Below the pieces are notes generated by a model. The model saw nothing but the letters and a program-made list of their open reading frames with translations. It was not told the DNA's origin and made no database searches. The position numbers and the translations under genes are program-made. Of a stretch of 64,000 nt of DNA, positions 36,697 to 45,925 are shown piece after piece; positions within the stretch are counted from its first letter, which is position 1, and each line of letters starts with the position of its first letter. The stretch lies in NCBI RefSeq assembly GCF_025847235.1, contig NZ_JAOZEW010000028.1, positions 1 to 64,000 on the forward strand, in the 5' to 3' direction. The DNA comes from Flavobacterium shii (lineage in GTDB: Bacteria; Bacteroidota; Bacteroidia; Flavobacteriales; Flavobacteriaceae).

Positions 36697-37992
36697 TTAT
36701 TTATTTGCGATAAGCCTTTCTATATCTTTAATTTCTATCGGCATTGCTTCAGAGAGGTTAATATTGCCATCATCTGTAAGCAAATAATCATTTTCTAATC
36801 GGCAGCCTATTCCTTCTTCTAGGATATAAATCCCAGGTTCGCAGGTAAGAACCATTCCTTTTTCCAGAGGACGGGAATACAATCCAAGATCGTGAACATC
36901 TAATCCTAAATGATGTGCTGTTCCATGCATGAAATACTTTTTATAAGCAGGAGAATCTGGATTTTGATTTGCGATATCTTCATTAGTAATTAATCCTAAT
37001 TTAACTAATTCTTTTTCGATTAAATTAGCCATATTTTTTTCATAATCGCTATGTGAAATTCCTGGTTTTAAGAGCTTAGATCCTTCTTTTAAACAATGTA
37101 AAACAGATGAATATACTTCGCGTTGACGAGCCGAAAAAACGCCATTTACAGGAACACATCGTGTAGTATCCGAGTTATAATTGGCATAACATACACCAAA
37201 ATCAACCAATATCATTTCGTTTTCTTTACATACGGCATCATTAGAATTGTAATGTAAAGCACAGGCATTCTTGCCTGAAGCAATAATTGGTTTAAAAGCA
37301 TGACGGCTTGCACCATTTTTAATTGCCTCATAAACAAGTTCAGCTTCTAGTTCGAACTCTTTTATATTAGGTTTAACAGCACTAAGAAGTCCTTTAAATC
37401 CTTTAATGCTAATTTCAACTGCCTTTTTGATAAGAACAATTTCTTCTTCGGATTTTATAGGTCGTAATTCACGGGTTATTTTAGCAACTCTATCATATTG
37501 ATGCAATGGGTACTTTTCTTTACACCATTGAATCATTCGATCTTGTCTGGTGGTCATTTCAGATGTAATTCTTTTTATATGTTCATTATGACCTAAATAA
37601 AAAGTATCTGCTTCAAAAGCAAATAGTTGTAATGCCTTTTCGAACTCATGAATCCACTTAACATTTTTTACTCCCGAAATAGCCGATACTTCTTCTTTGG
37701 TTAGGAAATCTCCATCCCAGAGTTTAGTATGTTCATTTACTTCTTTTACAAATAAAATTGCTCTGTTTTCTTCCTTAAAAGCATCTGGATAAAGAAGTAA
37801 AATAGTTTCATCCTGATTTATTCCTGACAAATAAAACAAATCATTATTTTGTGCAAACCCCATAACATCATCGGCATTATTGGGCATTACATCATTAGAA
37901 ACTAGAATAGCAATACTATTTGCATGCATTCTTGTCGAAAAACGTTTTCTATTTTCTAGAAATAAAGAAGAAGATATCGATTCGTATCTCAT
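36697..37992 (-). CDS. Xaa-Pro aminopeptidase P (M24B)
   Basis: 431-residue cytoplasmic peptidase that removes N-terminal residues before proline. An AMP_N domain (about 1-130) precedes the pita-bread domain. Metal ligands are Asp264 and Asp275 (VDFGVCYANYNSDTTR), His360 (MHGTAHHLGLDVHD), Glu385 (CEPGIYI) and Glu400 (CRLENDYL). It is the last gene of the hydroxyproline operon, 4 bp after the DadA-like gene. Its place in this operon suggests it feeds hydroxyproline from Xaa-Hyp peptides into the pathway. Confidence 0.92.
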   Translation of the reverse strand: MRYESISSSLFLENRKRFSTRMHANSIAILVSNDVMPNNADDVMGFAQNNDLFYLSGINQDETILLLYPDAFKEENRAILFVKEVNEHTKLWDGDFLTKEEVSAISGVKNVKWIHEFEKALQLFAFEADTFYLGHNEHIKRITSEMTTRQDRMIQWCKEKYPLHQYDRVAKITRELRPIKSEEEIVLIKKAVEISIKGFKGLLSAVKPNIKEFELEAELVYEAIKNGASRHAFKPIIASGKNACALHYNSNDAVCKENEMILVDFGVCYANYNSDTTRCVPVNGVFSARQREVYSSVLHCLKEGSKLLKPGISHSDYEKNMANLIEKELVKLGLITNEDIANQNPDSPAYKKYFMHGTAHHLGLDVHDLGLYSRPLEKGMVLTCEPGIYILEEGIGCRLENDYLLTDDGNINLSEAMPIEIKDIERLIANK

Positions 37993-37996
37993 AATT

Positions 37997-39238
37997 TTAT
38001 AATTGAAACATTTGTGTATTAACGGTTGTTGTTTTCCCCGAAATTATTTCGGAAACAATTTTACCGGTTGCTGGTGCCAGACTTAATCCCATCATGGAAT
38101 GTCCAGTCGCCAAAGTTAAGTTTTTAATTTTTTTATCCCTAGTAATTATTGGCATTCCAGACGGTGTGCATGGTCTGAACCCGAACCATGTTTCTTCTTC
38201 TTTTGGCATTTCTATCTTTAAATCGGGATAAAAATCATTGATACTGTTTACAATTCCCTGAACTCTATTCTTATTTATTTTCGTATCGTTTGTATGCGTA
38301 ATTTCCATTGTACCACCAAAGCGAATATCATTATTCATAGGTGTAACTGCAACTTTTCCTTCACATAGAATTGACGGTATTGAAGGCTTTTGATTTCTGT
38401 CATTTAAAGTAAAGCTATAACCTTTTCCTGGTAAAATAGAAATTGCACGATTTAACTTTTTAGCAATATTTGGACTCCATGATCCTGATGCCAAAACTAC
38501 TTCATCAGTTGTAAAAGGCCCCATATCGGTAATTATTTCGGTAACAATATTATTTTTCATAACAAAATCTTCTACCAGAGTTTTATTGTGAATTGTTACA
38601 TTCAATTTGGTTAATTCCTCTTTTATAAATTGCATAAATTTTTGAGGATAAATATGCGAATCGCTTTTATAATGTACTCCGCCTGTAACATTAGTACTTG
38701 TCCCTGTTTCCAGTTTTGCTACATCTTCTTTGGAAAGAAAATCAACTTTTAATCCAAAACATTCGGCGACTTTTCCTTCATGAATAATTTCTTCGGCAGT
38801 TTTATCTGTTTTATAAAGCATTAAAAGGCCTTTATTTTCGTAGAAAAAAGAATTATTTTCTTTAACAAAATCCTGATATAATTCTTTACTTAAAAGTGAT
38901 AAATTACAAAGTGCTGGCATTGCTTTCTCAACATGCTGTTTATTGGCATGTTTATAGAATTTTAAGCCCCAATTCATTAGGTCTGCACTTAAACGGGGTT
39001 TTACATAAAACGGGCTTTGACTATCAAACATCCATTTTATTCCCTGAGCGATCATTCCCGGTTGAGCCAATGGGATAATATGTGAGGGTACAATCATTCC
39101 TGCATTCCCATAGGAACAACCATCTGTCATGTCTGATTTATCAAAAATTACAACTTCATGACCTTCTTTTGCCAAATAATAAGCAGAACATAAGCCTATG
39201 ATTCCTCCACCAATAATACTTACTTTTTTCATTATCAT
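37997..39238 (-). CDS. FAD-dependent D-amino-acid (cis-4-hydroxy-D-proline) dehydrogenase, DadA-like
   Basis: 413 residues with an N-terminal FAD-binding Rossmann motif SIIGGGIIGLCSAYYLAKEG and the DAO-family C-terminal GHSMMGLSLAPATGKIV. DadA-type enzymes oxidise D-amino acids. In hydroxyproline operons such a protein oxidises cis-4-hydroxy-D-proline to pyrroline-4-hydroxy-2-carboxylate, and here it lies between the epimerase that makes that substrate and the proline peptidase gene. It is a single-subunit type; no additional iron-sulfur subunits are next to it. ATG at 39232 is an alternative start two codons downstream. Confidence 0.87.
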   Translation of the reverse strand: MIMKKVSIIGGGIIGLCSAYYLAKEGHEVVIFDKSDMTDGCSYGNAGMIVPSHIIPLAQPGMIAQGIKWMFDSQSPFYVKPRLSADLMNWGLKFYKHANKQHVEKAMPALCNLSLLSKELYQDFVKENNSFFYENKGLLMLYKTDKTAEEIIHEGKVAECFGLKVDFLSKEDVAKLETGTSTNVTGGVHYKSDSHIYPQKFMQFIKEELTKLNVTIHNKTLVEDFVMKNNIVTEIITDMGPFTTDEVVLASGSWSPNIAKKLNRAISILPGKGYSFTLNDRNQKPSIPSILCEGKVAVTPMNNDIRFGGTMEITHTNDTKINKNRVQGIVNSINDFYPDLKIEMPKEEETWFGFRPCTPSGMPIITRDKKIKNLTLATGHSMMGLSLAPATGKIVSEIISGKTTTVNTQMFQL

Positions 39239-39309
39239 TATATATTTAAAAAATCATTGGCAAGAATAGTATTCCGGAAACCAATGTTCTTTTTTTGATT
39301 ATATTTTAT

Positions 39310-40320
39310 CTAAATAACTTGAAAACCAAATGCATATGGGTCATCATCTTGATCAATGATTATATTGTTATAACCATATACTTTTGCCCATCCCTGTATA
39401 CTTGGCACAATGGCTTTAATAGCTCCAATAGAAGTTTCTTCTTCGACTCTTCCTATAAATTTGCTACCGATAAAACTTTCGTGAATATAATCGTCTCCTT
39501 TTTTAAGCTTGCCTTTTGCATGAAGTTGAGCAATTCTAGCCGAAGTCCCTGTTCCACATGGAGAACGATCTATGGCTTTGTCTCCGTAAAAAACGGCATT
39601 TCTTCCCGAAGAGGTAGGATCTATAGGATCTCCTGTCCAAAGCATATGACTTACATCACGAATGGTATCGTTTTCGGGATGAATAAAAAGATTCGGGTAT
39701 TTTTCATTAATTCGTTTACGAACTTCCTGACTATATTGAACAATTTTTCCAGCTGTAAAGTTTTGTATTCCAGAAAATTTTGCTTGCGGATCTACAATTG
39801 CATAATAATTCCCGCCATAAGCAACATCAAAAGTAATCTCTCCCAATTCAGGACAATCTATTGTAAGTCCCTCTGCAGCAAGATAAGACTTGACATTGGT
39901 CAATCGTACCCAATCTACTTTTTTTCCAGTTTGTTGGTATTCGATCTGAACTAATCCAGCAGGAGCTTCCATCTTTATTTTTCCCGGAACCTTAGGTATA
40001 ACCAATCCTTCTTCTATAGCGATTGTAATTGTTCCAATTGTTCCGTGTCCGCACATTGGCAAACAACCAGATGTCTCGATAAATAAAATTCCAAAATCAT
40101 TATCAGGATTACTAGGCGGGTAAAGTATACTACCGCTCATCATGTCGTGACCGCGTGGCTCAAACATTAACCCTTTACGAATCCAATCATATTCTTTTAA
40201 AAAATGTTGGCGTTTTTCGCTCATGTTATTCCCTACCAAATCTGGACCACCACCGGCAACGACTCTCACTGGGTTACCGCAGGTATGTGCATCGACACAA
40301 AAAAAAGTTTTTCTTGGCAT
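39310..40320 (-). CDS. 4-hydroxyproline 2-epimerase (proline racemase family)
   Basis: 336-residue cytoplasmic enzyme converting trans-4-hydroxy-L-proline to cis-4-hydroxy-D-proline. Both catalytic cysteines are present: Cys90 in LPMCGHGTIG and Cys255 in DRSPCGTGTSAR. This distinguishes it from the Cys/Thr homologue at 23404-24471. The N-terminal VDAHTCGNPVRVV is typical of the epimerase group. It lies 3 bp after the aldehyde dehydrogenase gene and 71 bp before the DadA-like gene in the operon. Confidence 0.93.
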   Translation of the reverse strand: MPRKTFFCVDAHTCGNPVRVVAGGGPDLVGNNMSEKRQHFLKEYDWIRKGLMFEPRGHDMMSGSILYPPSNPDNDFGILFIETSGCLPMCGHGTIGTITIAIEEGLVIPKVPGKIKMEAPAGLVQIEYQQTGKKVDWVRLTNVKSYLAAEGLTIDCPELGEITFDVAYGGNYYAIVDPQAKFSGIQNFTAGKIVQYSQEVRKRINEKYPNLFIHPENDTIRDVSHMLWTGDPIDPTSSGRNAVFYGDKAIDRSPCGTGTSARIAQLHAKGKLKKGDDYIHESFIGSKFIGRVEEETSIGAIKAIVPSIQGWAKVYGYNNIIIDQDDDPYAFGFQVI

Positions 40321-40323
40321 AAG

Positions 40324-41907
40324 CTAAATAGTTTTGTTGGTTATTATATCATTTATGGTTCTGTAAATGTTTAATGGATTATTATCCTGTAAGGCTTCAG
40401 GCAGTAATTCGTCTGGCCAATTTTGATAACTAAATGGTCTTACCCAGCGTTTAACAGCATGGATTCCAACGGCTGTAAATCTAGAATCCGACGAAGCAGG
40501 GTAGGGACCACCATGTATCATCGATGCGCAAACCTCGACTCCTGTTGGTACTCCATTAAAAATTAATCTTCCCACTCGGTTTTGTAATGCATCAACGATC
40601 ATTTTATAATTATTAAGCTCCATAGGTTCGCCAATTATAGTACCTGTTAATTGTCCGTCTAATTTATTAATAATTGTTTCCAATTCCTCATTATTATCAC
40701 ATTGAACAATGATAGAAAATGGACCAAAAACTTCATGACGCAGTGTTGGATTCTCCAAAAATGTCTCGCCATCAACAGTAAGTATTGTTTGCGAAGCATA
40801 ATTTGGGGCAATTTCTCCTTTAAATTCAGCCACAGTAGTTACTCCGTTTTGTGCTCTTATTTTTTCCCTTCCATTATTAAAATCAGCTTTTATAGAAGGG
40901 TGTAACATACATGAAGGTTGTATTTTTTCGATTTCTTCGGCTAATTGCCTAATAAATTGATTCAAATTTTCGCCTTTTATTCCTAATAATAATCCAGGAT
41001 TAGTACAAAACTGACCCGTACCTAAAGTAATAGAACCTGCATAGGCAGTTGCCCATTTTTGGCTATTTTTTTCTAGTGCTCCAGGCAAAATAACCACGGG
41101 ATTTATACTACCCATTTCGGCAAAAACAGGAATTGGTTCCGGACGTTGTGATGCTAAATCGAATAAAGCTCTACCTCCATTAATACTTCCTGTAAAACCA
41201 ACAGCTTTTACCAGAGGGTGTTTTACTAAACTGGTTCCCAGTGTAACACCACTACCAATTAAGTTTGAGAAAATACCTTCGGGCATTTTGTGTTTTTGGG
41301 CAGCTTTAATAACAGCCGAAGCAACCATTTCGCCAGTACCAATATGCATAGAATGGCTTTTTACAATTACAGTACAACCTGCAGCCAATGCCGAGACAGT
41401 ATCTCCTCCAGCCGTAGAAAAAGCAAATGGAAAATTACTTGACCCAAAAACTACAACAGGACCTAGAGGGACAAGCATTTTACGTAAATCATCTTTTGGG
41501 AGCGGTGATCTATTCGGGATAGCAGTATCGATTGTCGCCTCGAGCCAACTTCCTTCGGTAAGCATATTGGCAAATGAACGTAATTGAAAAATAGTACGTC
41601 CTCGTTCTCCTTCGGCTCTTCCTTTTGGGAAACCAGATTCTGTGCAATATACATCCAGTAATTCATCTCCAAGCGTCAAAATTTCTTCTGCAATAGTATT
41701 CAAAAAAGCAGCTTTTTGATGGTCGGAACAATTCCGATAAATTTTAAATGCATTGTTTGCCAAGGTAACTGCCTGATCAATTTCCTGGGGAGTTGCCTCT
41801 GTAAAAGTCCAAGGATTTTCAATGTTCAATTGTGGGTTTATTGTTTTGTATGTTTTGCTACCACTGGCAATAAGCTGGCTTCCTATATAATTTTTTCCTG
41901 TTATCAT
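40324..41907 (-). CDS. 2,5-dioxovalerate (alpha-ketoglutarate semialdehyde) dehydrogenase
   Basis: 527-residue aldehyde dehydrogenase with catalytic Cys301 (GTGQFCTNPG), general base Glu264 (FAEMGSINPV) and the SSNFPFAFS motif at about 156-164. The length above 500 and the phrase GPVVVFGSSNFPFAFST match the NADP-dependent ketoglutarate semialdehyde dehydrogenase group. It carries out the last step of hydroxyproline breakdown, giving 2-oxoglutarate for the TCA cycle. It follows the deaminase gene after 185 bp and precedes the epimerase by 3 bp. Confidence 0.92.
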   Translation of the reverse strand: MITGKNYIGSQLIASGSKTYKTINPQLNIENPWTFTEATPQEIDQAVTLANNAFKIYRNCSDHQKAAFLNTIAEEILTLGDELLDVYCTESGFPKGRAEGERGRTIFQLRSFANMLTEGSWLEATIDTAIPNRSPLPKDDLRKMLVPLGPVVVFGSSNFPFAFSTAGGDTVSALAAGCTVIVKSHSMHIGTGEMVASAVIKAAQKHKMPEGIFSNLIGSGVTLGTSLVKHPLVKAVGFTGSINGGRALFDLASQRPEPIPVFAEMGSINPVVILPGALEKNSQKWATAYAGSITLGTGQFCTNPGLLLGIKGENLNQFIRQLAEEIEKIQPSCMLHPSIKADFNNGREKIRAQNGVTTVAEFKGEIAPNYASQTILTVDGETFLENPTLRHEVFGPFSIIVQCDNNEELETIINKLDGQLTGTIIGEPMELNNYKMIVDALQNRVGRLIFNGVPTGVEVCASMIHGGPYPASSDSRFTAVGIHAVKRWVRPFSYQNWPDELLPEALQDNNPLNIYRTINDIITNKTI

Positions 41908-42092
41908 TTTATGTGTTTGACTTTAATTAAATTAAACCTTACTGAAAAAAAGTATTGTTTACGAGCTGGTCATCAATAAGATGACCAACTCTAAAAACAA
42001 ACCAAACTAAATAAAGCATATTCTTAAATGCATTATATCTTATGAGACGCGCTACAGTTTTTACAAACTATACTCAACGGCTTCTTGTATAT

Positions 42093-43013
42093 TTACAGTA
42101 CTATCGATTTATAATCCGGAAGGGTAGGTCTGGTACGTAAACCTTCGGTAATAATTCCCAAAACTCTTTCTCTTTCAGTTCCATGTAATGGTAATCTTGG
42201 CGCACGAACATATTCTGTTCCCAGTCCTGTAGCGGCTTCGGCTAATTTTATGTTTTGTACTAAAAGCGGATTAATATCTAGTTCCAATAACGGCAAGAAC
42301 CATCTGTAAATAGCCAAAGCTTCGTCTATTCTTCCTGCTTTTGCCAGTTTAAAAACAGCAACCGTTTCTGCCGGAAAAGCATCTACAAGACCAGATACCC
42401 ATCCATCAGATCCCATTAAAATACTCTCTAATGCCAATGTATCTACACCGGATAATACTTTTAAACGTCCTTGAAAACGGTTTATAATTCGAGTTACATT
42501 CGATATATCTCTGGTAGATTCTTTTACTGCCTGAATATTATCATATTTCAAGATTTCTTCAAACATATCCAATGTTACATCAATCTTGTAATCAATAGGG
42601 TTATTGTAGATCATAATAGGTAAGGAAGTACTTTTGGCAACTTCCGAGAAATAAGTAACGGTTTCATGAGGAGCTGCATTGTAACGCATAGGAGGCAATA
42701 TCATTAATCCTTTTGCTCCATTTTCTTCGGCTTTATTAGCTGCCTGAATTGCTGCCCGCGTAGTTTGCTCGGCGATATTCATTATCACAGGGACTTTTCC
42801 GTCGACTATATTAATAGTTTCTTTAATTAATTCTTTTTTTTCATCCTCAAGTAATGTGCTTGCTTCTCCAAGTGTTCCTCCTAAAATTATTCCTGAAACA
42901 CCGGCTTCTAACTGAGCCCTTACATTTACCTCAAACATATTGAAGTCTAATTTATCATCCGCAGTAAACTTTGTTGTAACTGCTGGCATAACGCCTTTCC
43001 ATTGAATACTCAT
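42093..43013 (-). CDS. 1-pyrroline-4-hydroxy-2-carboxylate deaminase (DapA/NAL superfamily)
   Basis: 306-residue TIM-barrel lyase. From the ATG at 43013 the Schiff-base Lys is Lys164 (AVKESTRD) and the conserved Tyr is Tyr136 (IMIYNNP); GGTLGEAS matches the substrate carboxylate loop. The family includes dihydrodipicolinate synthase, but the operon context (epimerase, D-hydroxyproline dehydrogenase, semialdehyde dehydrogenase) fixes the role as deamination to ketoglutarate semialdehyde. The open frame extends to 43079, but a -7 box at 43034-43041 lies inside that extension, supporting 43013 as start. Confidence 0.9.
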   Translation of the reverse strand: MSIQWKGVMPAVTTKFTADDKLDFNMFEVNVRAQLEAGVSGIILGGTLGEASTLLEDEKKELIKETINIVDGKVPVIMNIAEQTTRAAIQAANKAEENGAKGLMILPPMRYNAAPHETVTYFSEVAKSTSLPIMIYNNPIDYKIDVTLDMFEEILKYDNIQAVKESTRDISNVTRIINRFQGRLKVLSGVDTLALESILMGSDGWVSGLVDAFPAETVAVFKLAKAGRIDEALAIYRWFLPLLELDINPLLVQNIKLAEAATGLGTEYVRAPRLPLHGTERERVLGIITEGLRTRPTLPDYKSIVL

Positions 43014-43033
43014 AATTACGTTTTTAATTTTTT

Positions 43034-43041
43034 CAAAAATA
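43034..43041 (-). promoter_or_regulatory. Candidate -7 box of the hydroxyproline operon
   Basis: The complement reads TATTTTTG, a TAnnTTTG match located 20 bp before the ATG at 43013. The AraC-type regulator gene is divergent, so its binding site should lie between about 43040 and 43187. Confidence 0.5.
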
Positions 43042-43187
43042 TTTATTACGAGTAAATATATAATTAGGTAAGTTATCATAAAAAGATACTATATTATCCT
43101 TTTTAATGCTAATTTTAAAAATAATTGACAAATATGTGTTTGTTTTTTTATAAATAAAATATATTTATACCGGTTAATTTATTAATT

Positions 43188-44054
43188 ATGAAAGTATTTC
43201 CATTCAAGATTCCGAAAACCAAAGAAGATTCGTTAATTTATCAAGAAGACATAGAATTTGTTTTTTATGATAAATTACACCAACATGAAGAAATACAAAT
43301 TAGCTATATTGAGAATGGTGAAGGAACCATTTTTGTAGGCGATACTATTTCTCCATATCAAAAAGGTGATGTTGTAGTTATAGGTAGCAATCTGCCTCAT
43401 GTATTTAGGAGTGAAACTACTACCAATGAATTATCGGTTATGTTAACACTTTTTTTTACCTCTAACTCCTTTGGGAAAGACTTCTTTGGACTTTCTGCTC
43501 TAAAAGAGATTCAGCCTTTTTGGGAAAATAGTAAAAATGGTTTCATAGTTACCAACCCTTCCAATAAGGTGGTTAAGTCTTTCAAAAAAATAAAGTCGGT
43601 AAATGAATTTAATAGATTTATTCTTTTTTTAGAAATCACAAAAAAGCTTTCTCAAGAAAAAAAGATTCCGCTTTCCAGTTATATATATGACAAAAAAATA
43701 ACAGATAATGAAGGGAAGCGAATGCAAACGGTTTTTGAATATGTAATGACTAATTTTCAAAAAAATATTACTCTCGAAGAAATCGCTGCTTTATCGAATA
43801 TGACTAAAAATGCATTTTGCAAGTATTTTAAAGTCCGGACAAACAAAACTTTTTTTCAGTTCTTAATCGAAATAAGGATTGAGAGAGCGGCAAAATTATT
43901 ATCCAAATCTCAGGAACTTTCTGTTCTGGAAGTTTCAGAATTATGCGGGTTTAATAATATCTCTAATTTCAATAGAAAATTCAAGGAAATTAAAGGCGTT
44001 TCACCGTTAGTTTATCGGAAATCCCAAATGATAAAATGGAAGTCTAAAGTCTAA
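43188..44054 (+). CDS. AraC-family transcriptional regulator
   Basis: 288 residues with an N-terminal cupin sensor domain (about 20-100, HQHEEIQISYIENGEGTI and GDVVVIGSNLPHVF). The C-terminal double HTH spans about 185-285, with the typical NITLEEIAALSNMTKNAFCK and then FNNISNFNRKFKEIKGVSP. It is divergent from the hydroxyproline operon and is the obvious candidate activator, with hydroxyproline or an intermediate as ligand. This is context-based; no operator could be recognised with confidence. It converges with the methyltransferase gene (5-bp gap between stops). Confidence 0.9.
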   Translation: MKVFPFKIPKTKEDSLIYQEDIEFVFYDKLHQHEEIQISYIENGEGTIFVGDTISPYQKGDVVVIGSNLPHVFRSETTTNELSVMLTLFFTSNSFGKDFFGLSALKEIQPFWENSKNGFIVTNPSNKVVKSFKKIKSVNEFNRFILFLEITKKLSQEKKIPLSSYIYDKKITDNEGKRMQTVFEYVMTNFQKNITLEEIAALSNMTKNAFCKYFKVRTNKTFFQFLIEIRIERAAKLLSKSQELSVLEVSELCGFNNISNFNRKFKEIKGVSPLVYRKSQMIKWKSKV

Positions 44055-44059
44055 AATTA

Positions 44060-44656
44060 TTATGATTTTTTTTCCCAGAAGTTCAATATTCCATCATATA
44101 CGGAATCTATTAAATCAAAACTTTCAGGAATTTCTTCCCAAGTGCTCCAGTAAGTAACCAGTTTTGTGCCTTTTGGAGTTTTTTTTAACTGATCTCTCAC
44201 ATAATTTGAATAGGAGAGAAACAATTCATTTTTTGGAAGTATTGCTTTATCAATAGGACATGAAGTATCTATGTTTTCAAAAAAAGAGTTATAAAAATAG
44301 AACGCATCATAATCCGAAAAAGTGATTTCGGTAATATTAGAATGGATGAATTCAACATTCTTGATATTATGTTTTAGTGCAATTTTATTGGATAATTTTA
44401 TGAGAGATTCTCTCTGCTCAACACCATAAAACATTCCTCTTGTGGATGCTGCACCTATAAGACAAAATTTCCCTACACCGGCACCAATATCCAAAACTTT
44501 TCTATTGGGTTTATCAACCAGATAGTCTGCCGCTATTCGTGCAATCATAACAGGAGTCCAATGTCGCTCTGAAAGTCGTTTAATACGACTTGGATATATT
44601 TCATTAAACGCACTATCTTCTATATCTATGTTTAATCGTAAGGATTTAAAAATCAT
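44060..44656 (-). CDS. Class I SAM-dependent methyltransferase
   Basis: 198 residues with motif I VLDIGAGVGKF (about 54-64), the acidic loop FYGVEQRE (Glu80) and motif II-like NVEFIHSNITEI. Rossmann-like MTase fold. The substrate is unknown; the motif IV region YFYNSFFEN lacks the NPPY signature of DNA or rRNA adenine methylases, so a small molecule or protein substrate is as likely. It is a single gene, convergent with the AraC gene. Confidence 0.8.
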   Translation of the reverse strand: MIFKSLRLNIDIEDSAFNEIYPSRIKRLSERHWTPVMIARIAADYLVDKPNRKVLDIGAGVGKFCLIGAASTRGMFYGVEQRESLIKLSNKIALKHNIKNVEFIHSNITEITFSDYDAFYFYNSFFENIDTSCPIDKAILPKNELFLSYSNYVRDQLKKTPKGTKLVTYWSTWEEIPESFDLIDSVYDGILNFWEKKS

Positions 44657-45026
44657 TTAATTCGTTTTTAGGTATTCTTCAATAATGCGGGTTTTCCGGA
44701 ATATACATCAATTAGCTTTTAATATTTAGGATTGATGTAAAAATAACCCGTCAAAAAAATGTAATATAACGATTAAAATGATGATAAAATCTTATTTATT
44801 GTTTTAATTTTTCTCAGATTTTAAAATAATATGCAGATAATGTACAAATTAACCACAATATTATTGTAGAGACGCACTGCGTCTCTACAATAATATATGT
44901 TAAAACCTCTGAATCTTTAAGGCGTACTGCTGTGCGCCTCTACAGGAAACCTTTGCACCTTTCTCAGAACCTTTTGCACCTTAATATTAATTATCTAAAT
45001 TAGCATGCTTTAAATTAATAGTAAAT
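44657..45026. other. Gene-free region with hairpin repeat
   Basis: 370 bp without an ORF. It contains a long perfect palindrome at 44858-44896, a partial relative (ggcgtactgctgtgcgcctc) at about 44921-44940, and filler text rich in the words ttgcacctt and cagaacctt. Confidence 0.6.
44858..44896. repeat. Perfect palindrome with GTAGAGACGCA arms
   Basis: 19-bp arms with a 1-nt centre; the arm core is gtagagacgca / tgcgtctctac. This word is known as a dispersed repeat in several bacterial phyla. A decayed copy is at about 44921-44943. Confidence 0.8.
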
Positions 45027-45521
45027 ATGAAAAGAATATTTTTTGGCTTAACATTTTTGGTTTGTTTTTATACGAGTTCTAATGCGCAGACTGAAGGCCT
45101 TGAAATAGGAGATATTACTCCGGATATTGATTTACCGGATTCAAAAGGAAATGAAGTATCGCTTTCTTCTTTGAGAGGTTCTGTAATATTAGTTGATTTT
45201 TGGGCATCCTGGTGTGGACCATGCCTTAAAGAACAACCTGAGTTAATAAAGCTGTATCAAAATTATCCTAAGAATTTTTCGATTTATGGCGTTTCTTTAG
45301 ATTCCAAAAAAGCACTCTGGTTGGGTGCAATGGCAAAGCTAAAACAGCCATGGACGCAAGTAAGTGATCTTAAACTTTGGAATTCACCAGTTGTTGTAAA
45401 TTATAAAATTCAAGCAATCCCTTTTAATCTTTTAATAGACAAAAACGGAATTATTTTGGCGAAGAATATTCACGGTGAAAAATTAAATGAGTTAGTAAAA
45501 ACTCTTGTAGAAAATAAATAA
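45027..45521 (+). CDS. Periplasmic TlpA-like thioredoxin
   Basis: 164 residues with a signal peptide (MKRIFFGLTFLVCFYTSSNA). The redox centre is WCGPC (Cys63-Cys66) in LVDFWASWCGPCLKEQ, and the cis-proline segment is IQAIPFNLLIDK. AhpC/TSA-TlpA family proteins reduce disulfides or serve as peroxide or cytochrome c maturation helpers in the envelope. The gene appears monocistronic. The partner is unknown. Confidence 0.9.
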   Translation: MKRIFFGLTFLVCFYTSSNAQTEGLEIGDITPDIDLPDSKGNEVSLSSLRGSVILVDFWASWCGPCLKEQPELIKLYQNYPKNFSIYGVSLDSKKALWLGAMAKLKQPWTQVSDLKLWNSPVVVNYKIQAIPFNLLIDKNGIILAKNIHGEKLNELVKTLVENK

Positions 45522-45925
45522 ATTTGCTTTATTTCGTTGCCAAAAAATCATGATTTCTAGTAAGTTTCTTAAATCTTAATTTTAAGTCTATATTACTATG
45601 TTTAAATAGCTTTTTTGCGAATCACATTAATAGATTAGCTTATATTTTGTTTTTAAAACTATTAAAACTCACTCAAAATCAGATGGTTTTGTAATTATAA
45701 AACCAGATTAAAATTGTAAGTCATAATTTTTCAATTTCTAATTCCAGAAGTTTTTTTTTACTATATTTGGTTATGTATGCTTTTTTGTAATTTTTCAAAA
45801 TGCTGATTTTTAGTAATTTGAGGTTATGATAAAAATGACCTTTTGCTTTAAAAATTTCAACGCCCCAGAAATTTTTGGAACAAAATCATTAATAAGCGCA
45901 ATGAAATAACCTACTAGAAATAAAA
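45522..45925. other. Gene-free region upstream of the Y_Y_Y regulator
   Basis: 404 bp, AT-rich. A TATATTTG -7 candidate is at 45762-45769, which would give a leader of about 150 nt for the regulator. No clear -33, RNA motif or ORF was recognised. Confidence 0.45.

Noticed and set aside
39295-39954. 219-codon open frame on the plus strand
   Set aside because: It lies fully antisense to the 4-hydroxyproline epimerase gene, whose catalytic residues are intact. The product is Ser/Cys/Asn-rich with no domain, typical of a shadow frame.
43014-43079. N-terminal extension of the pyrroline-hydroxycarboxylate deaminase gene
   Set aside because: It contains the likely -7 box and is not part of the DapA-like domain.
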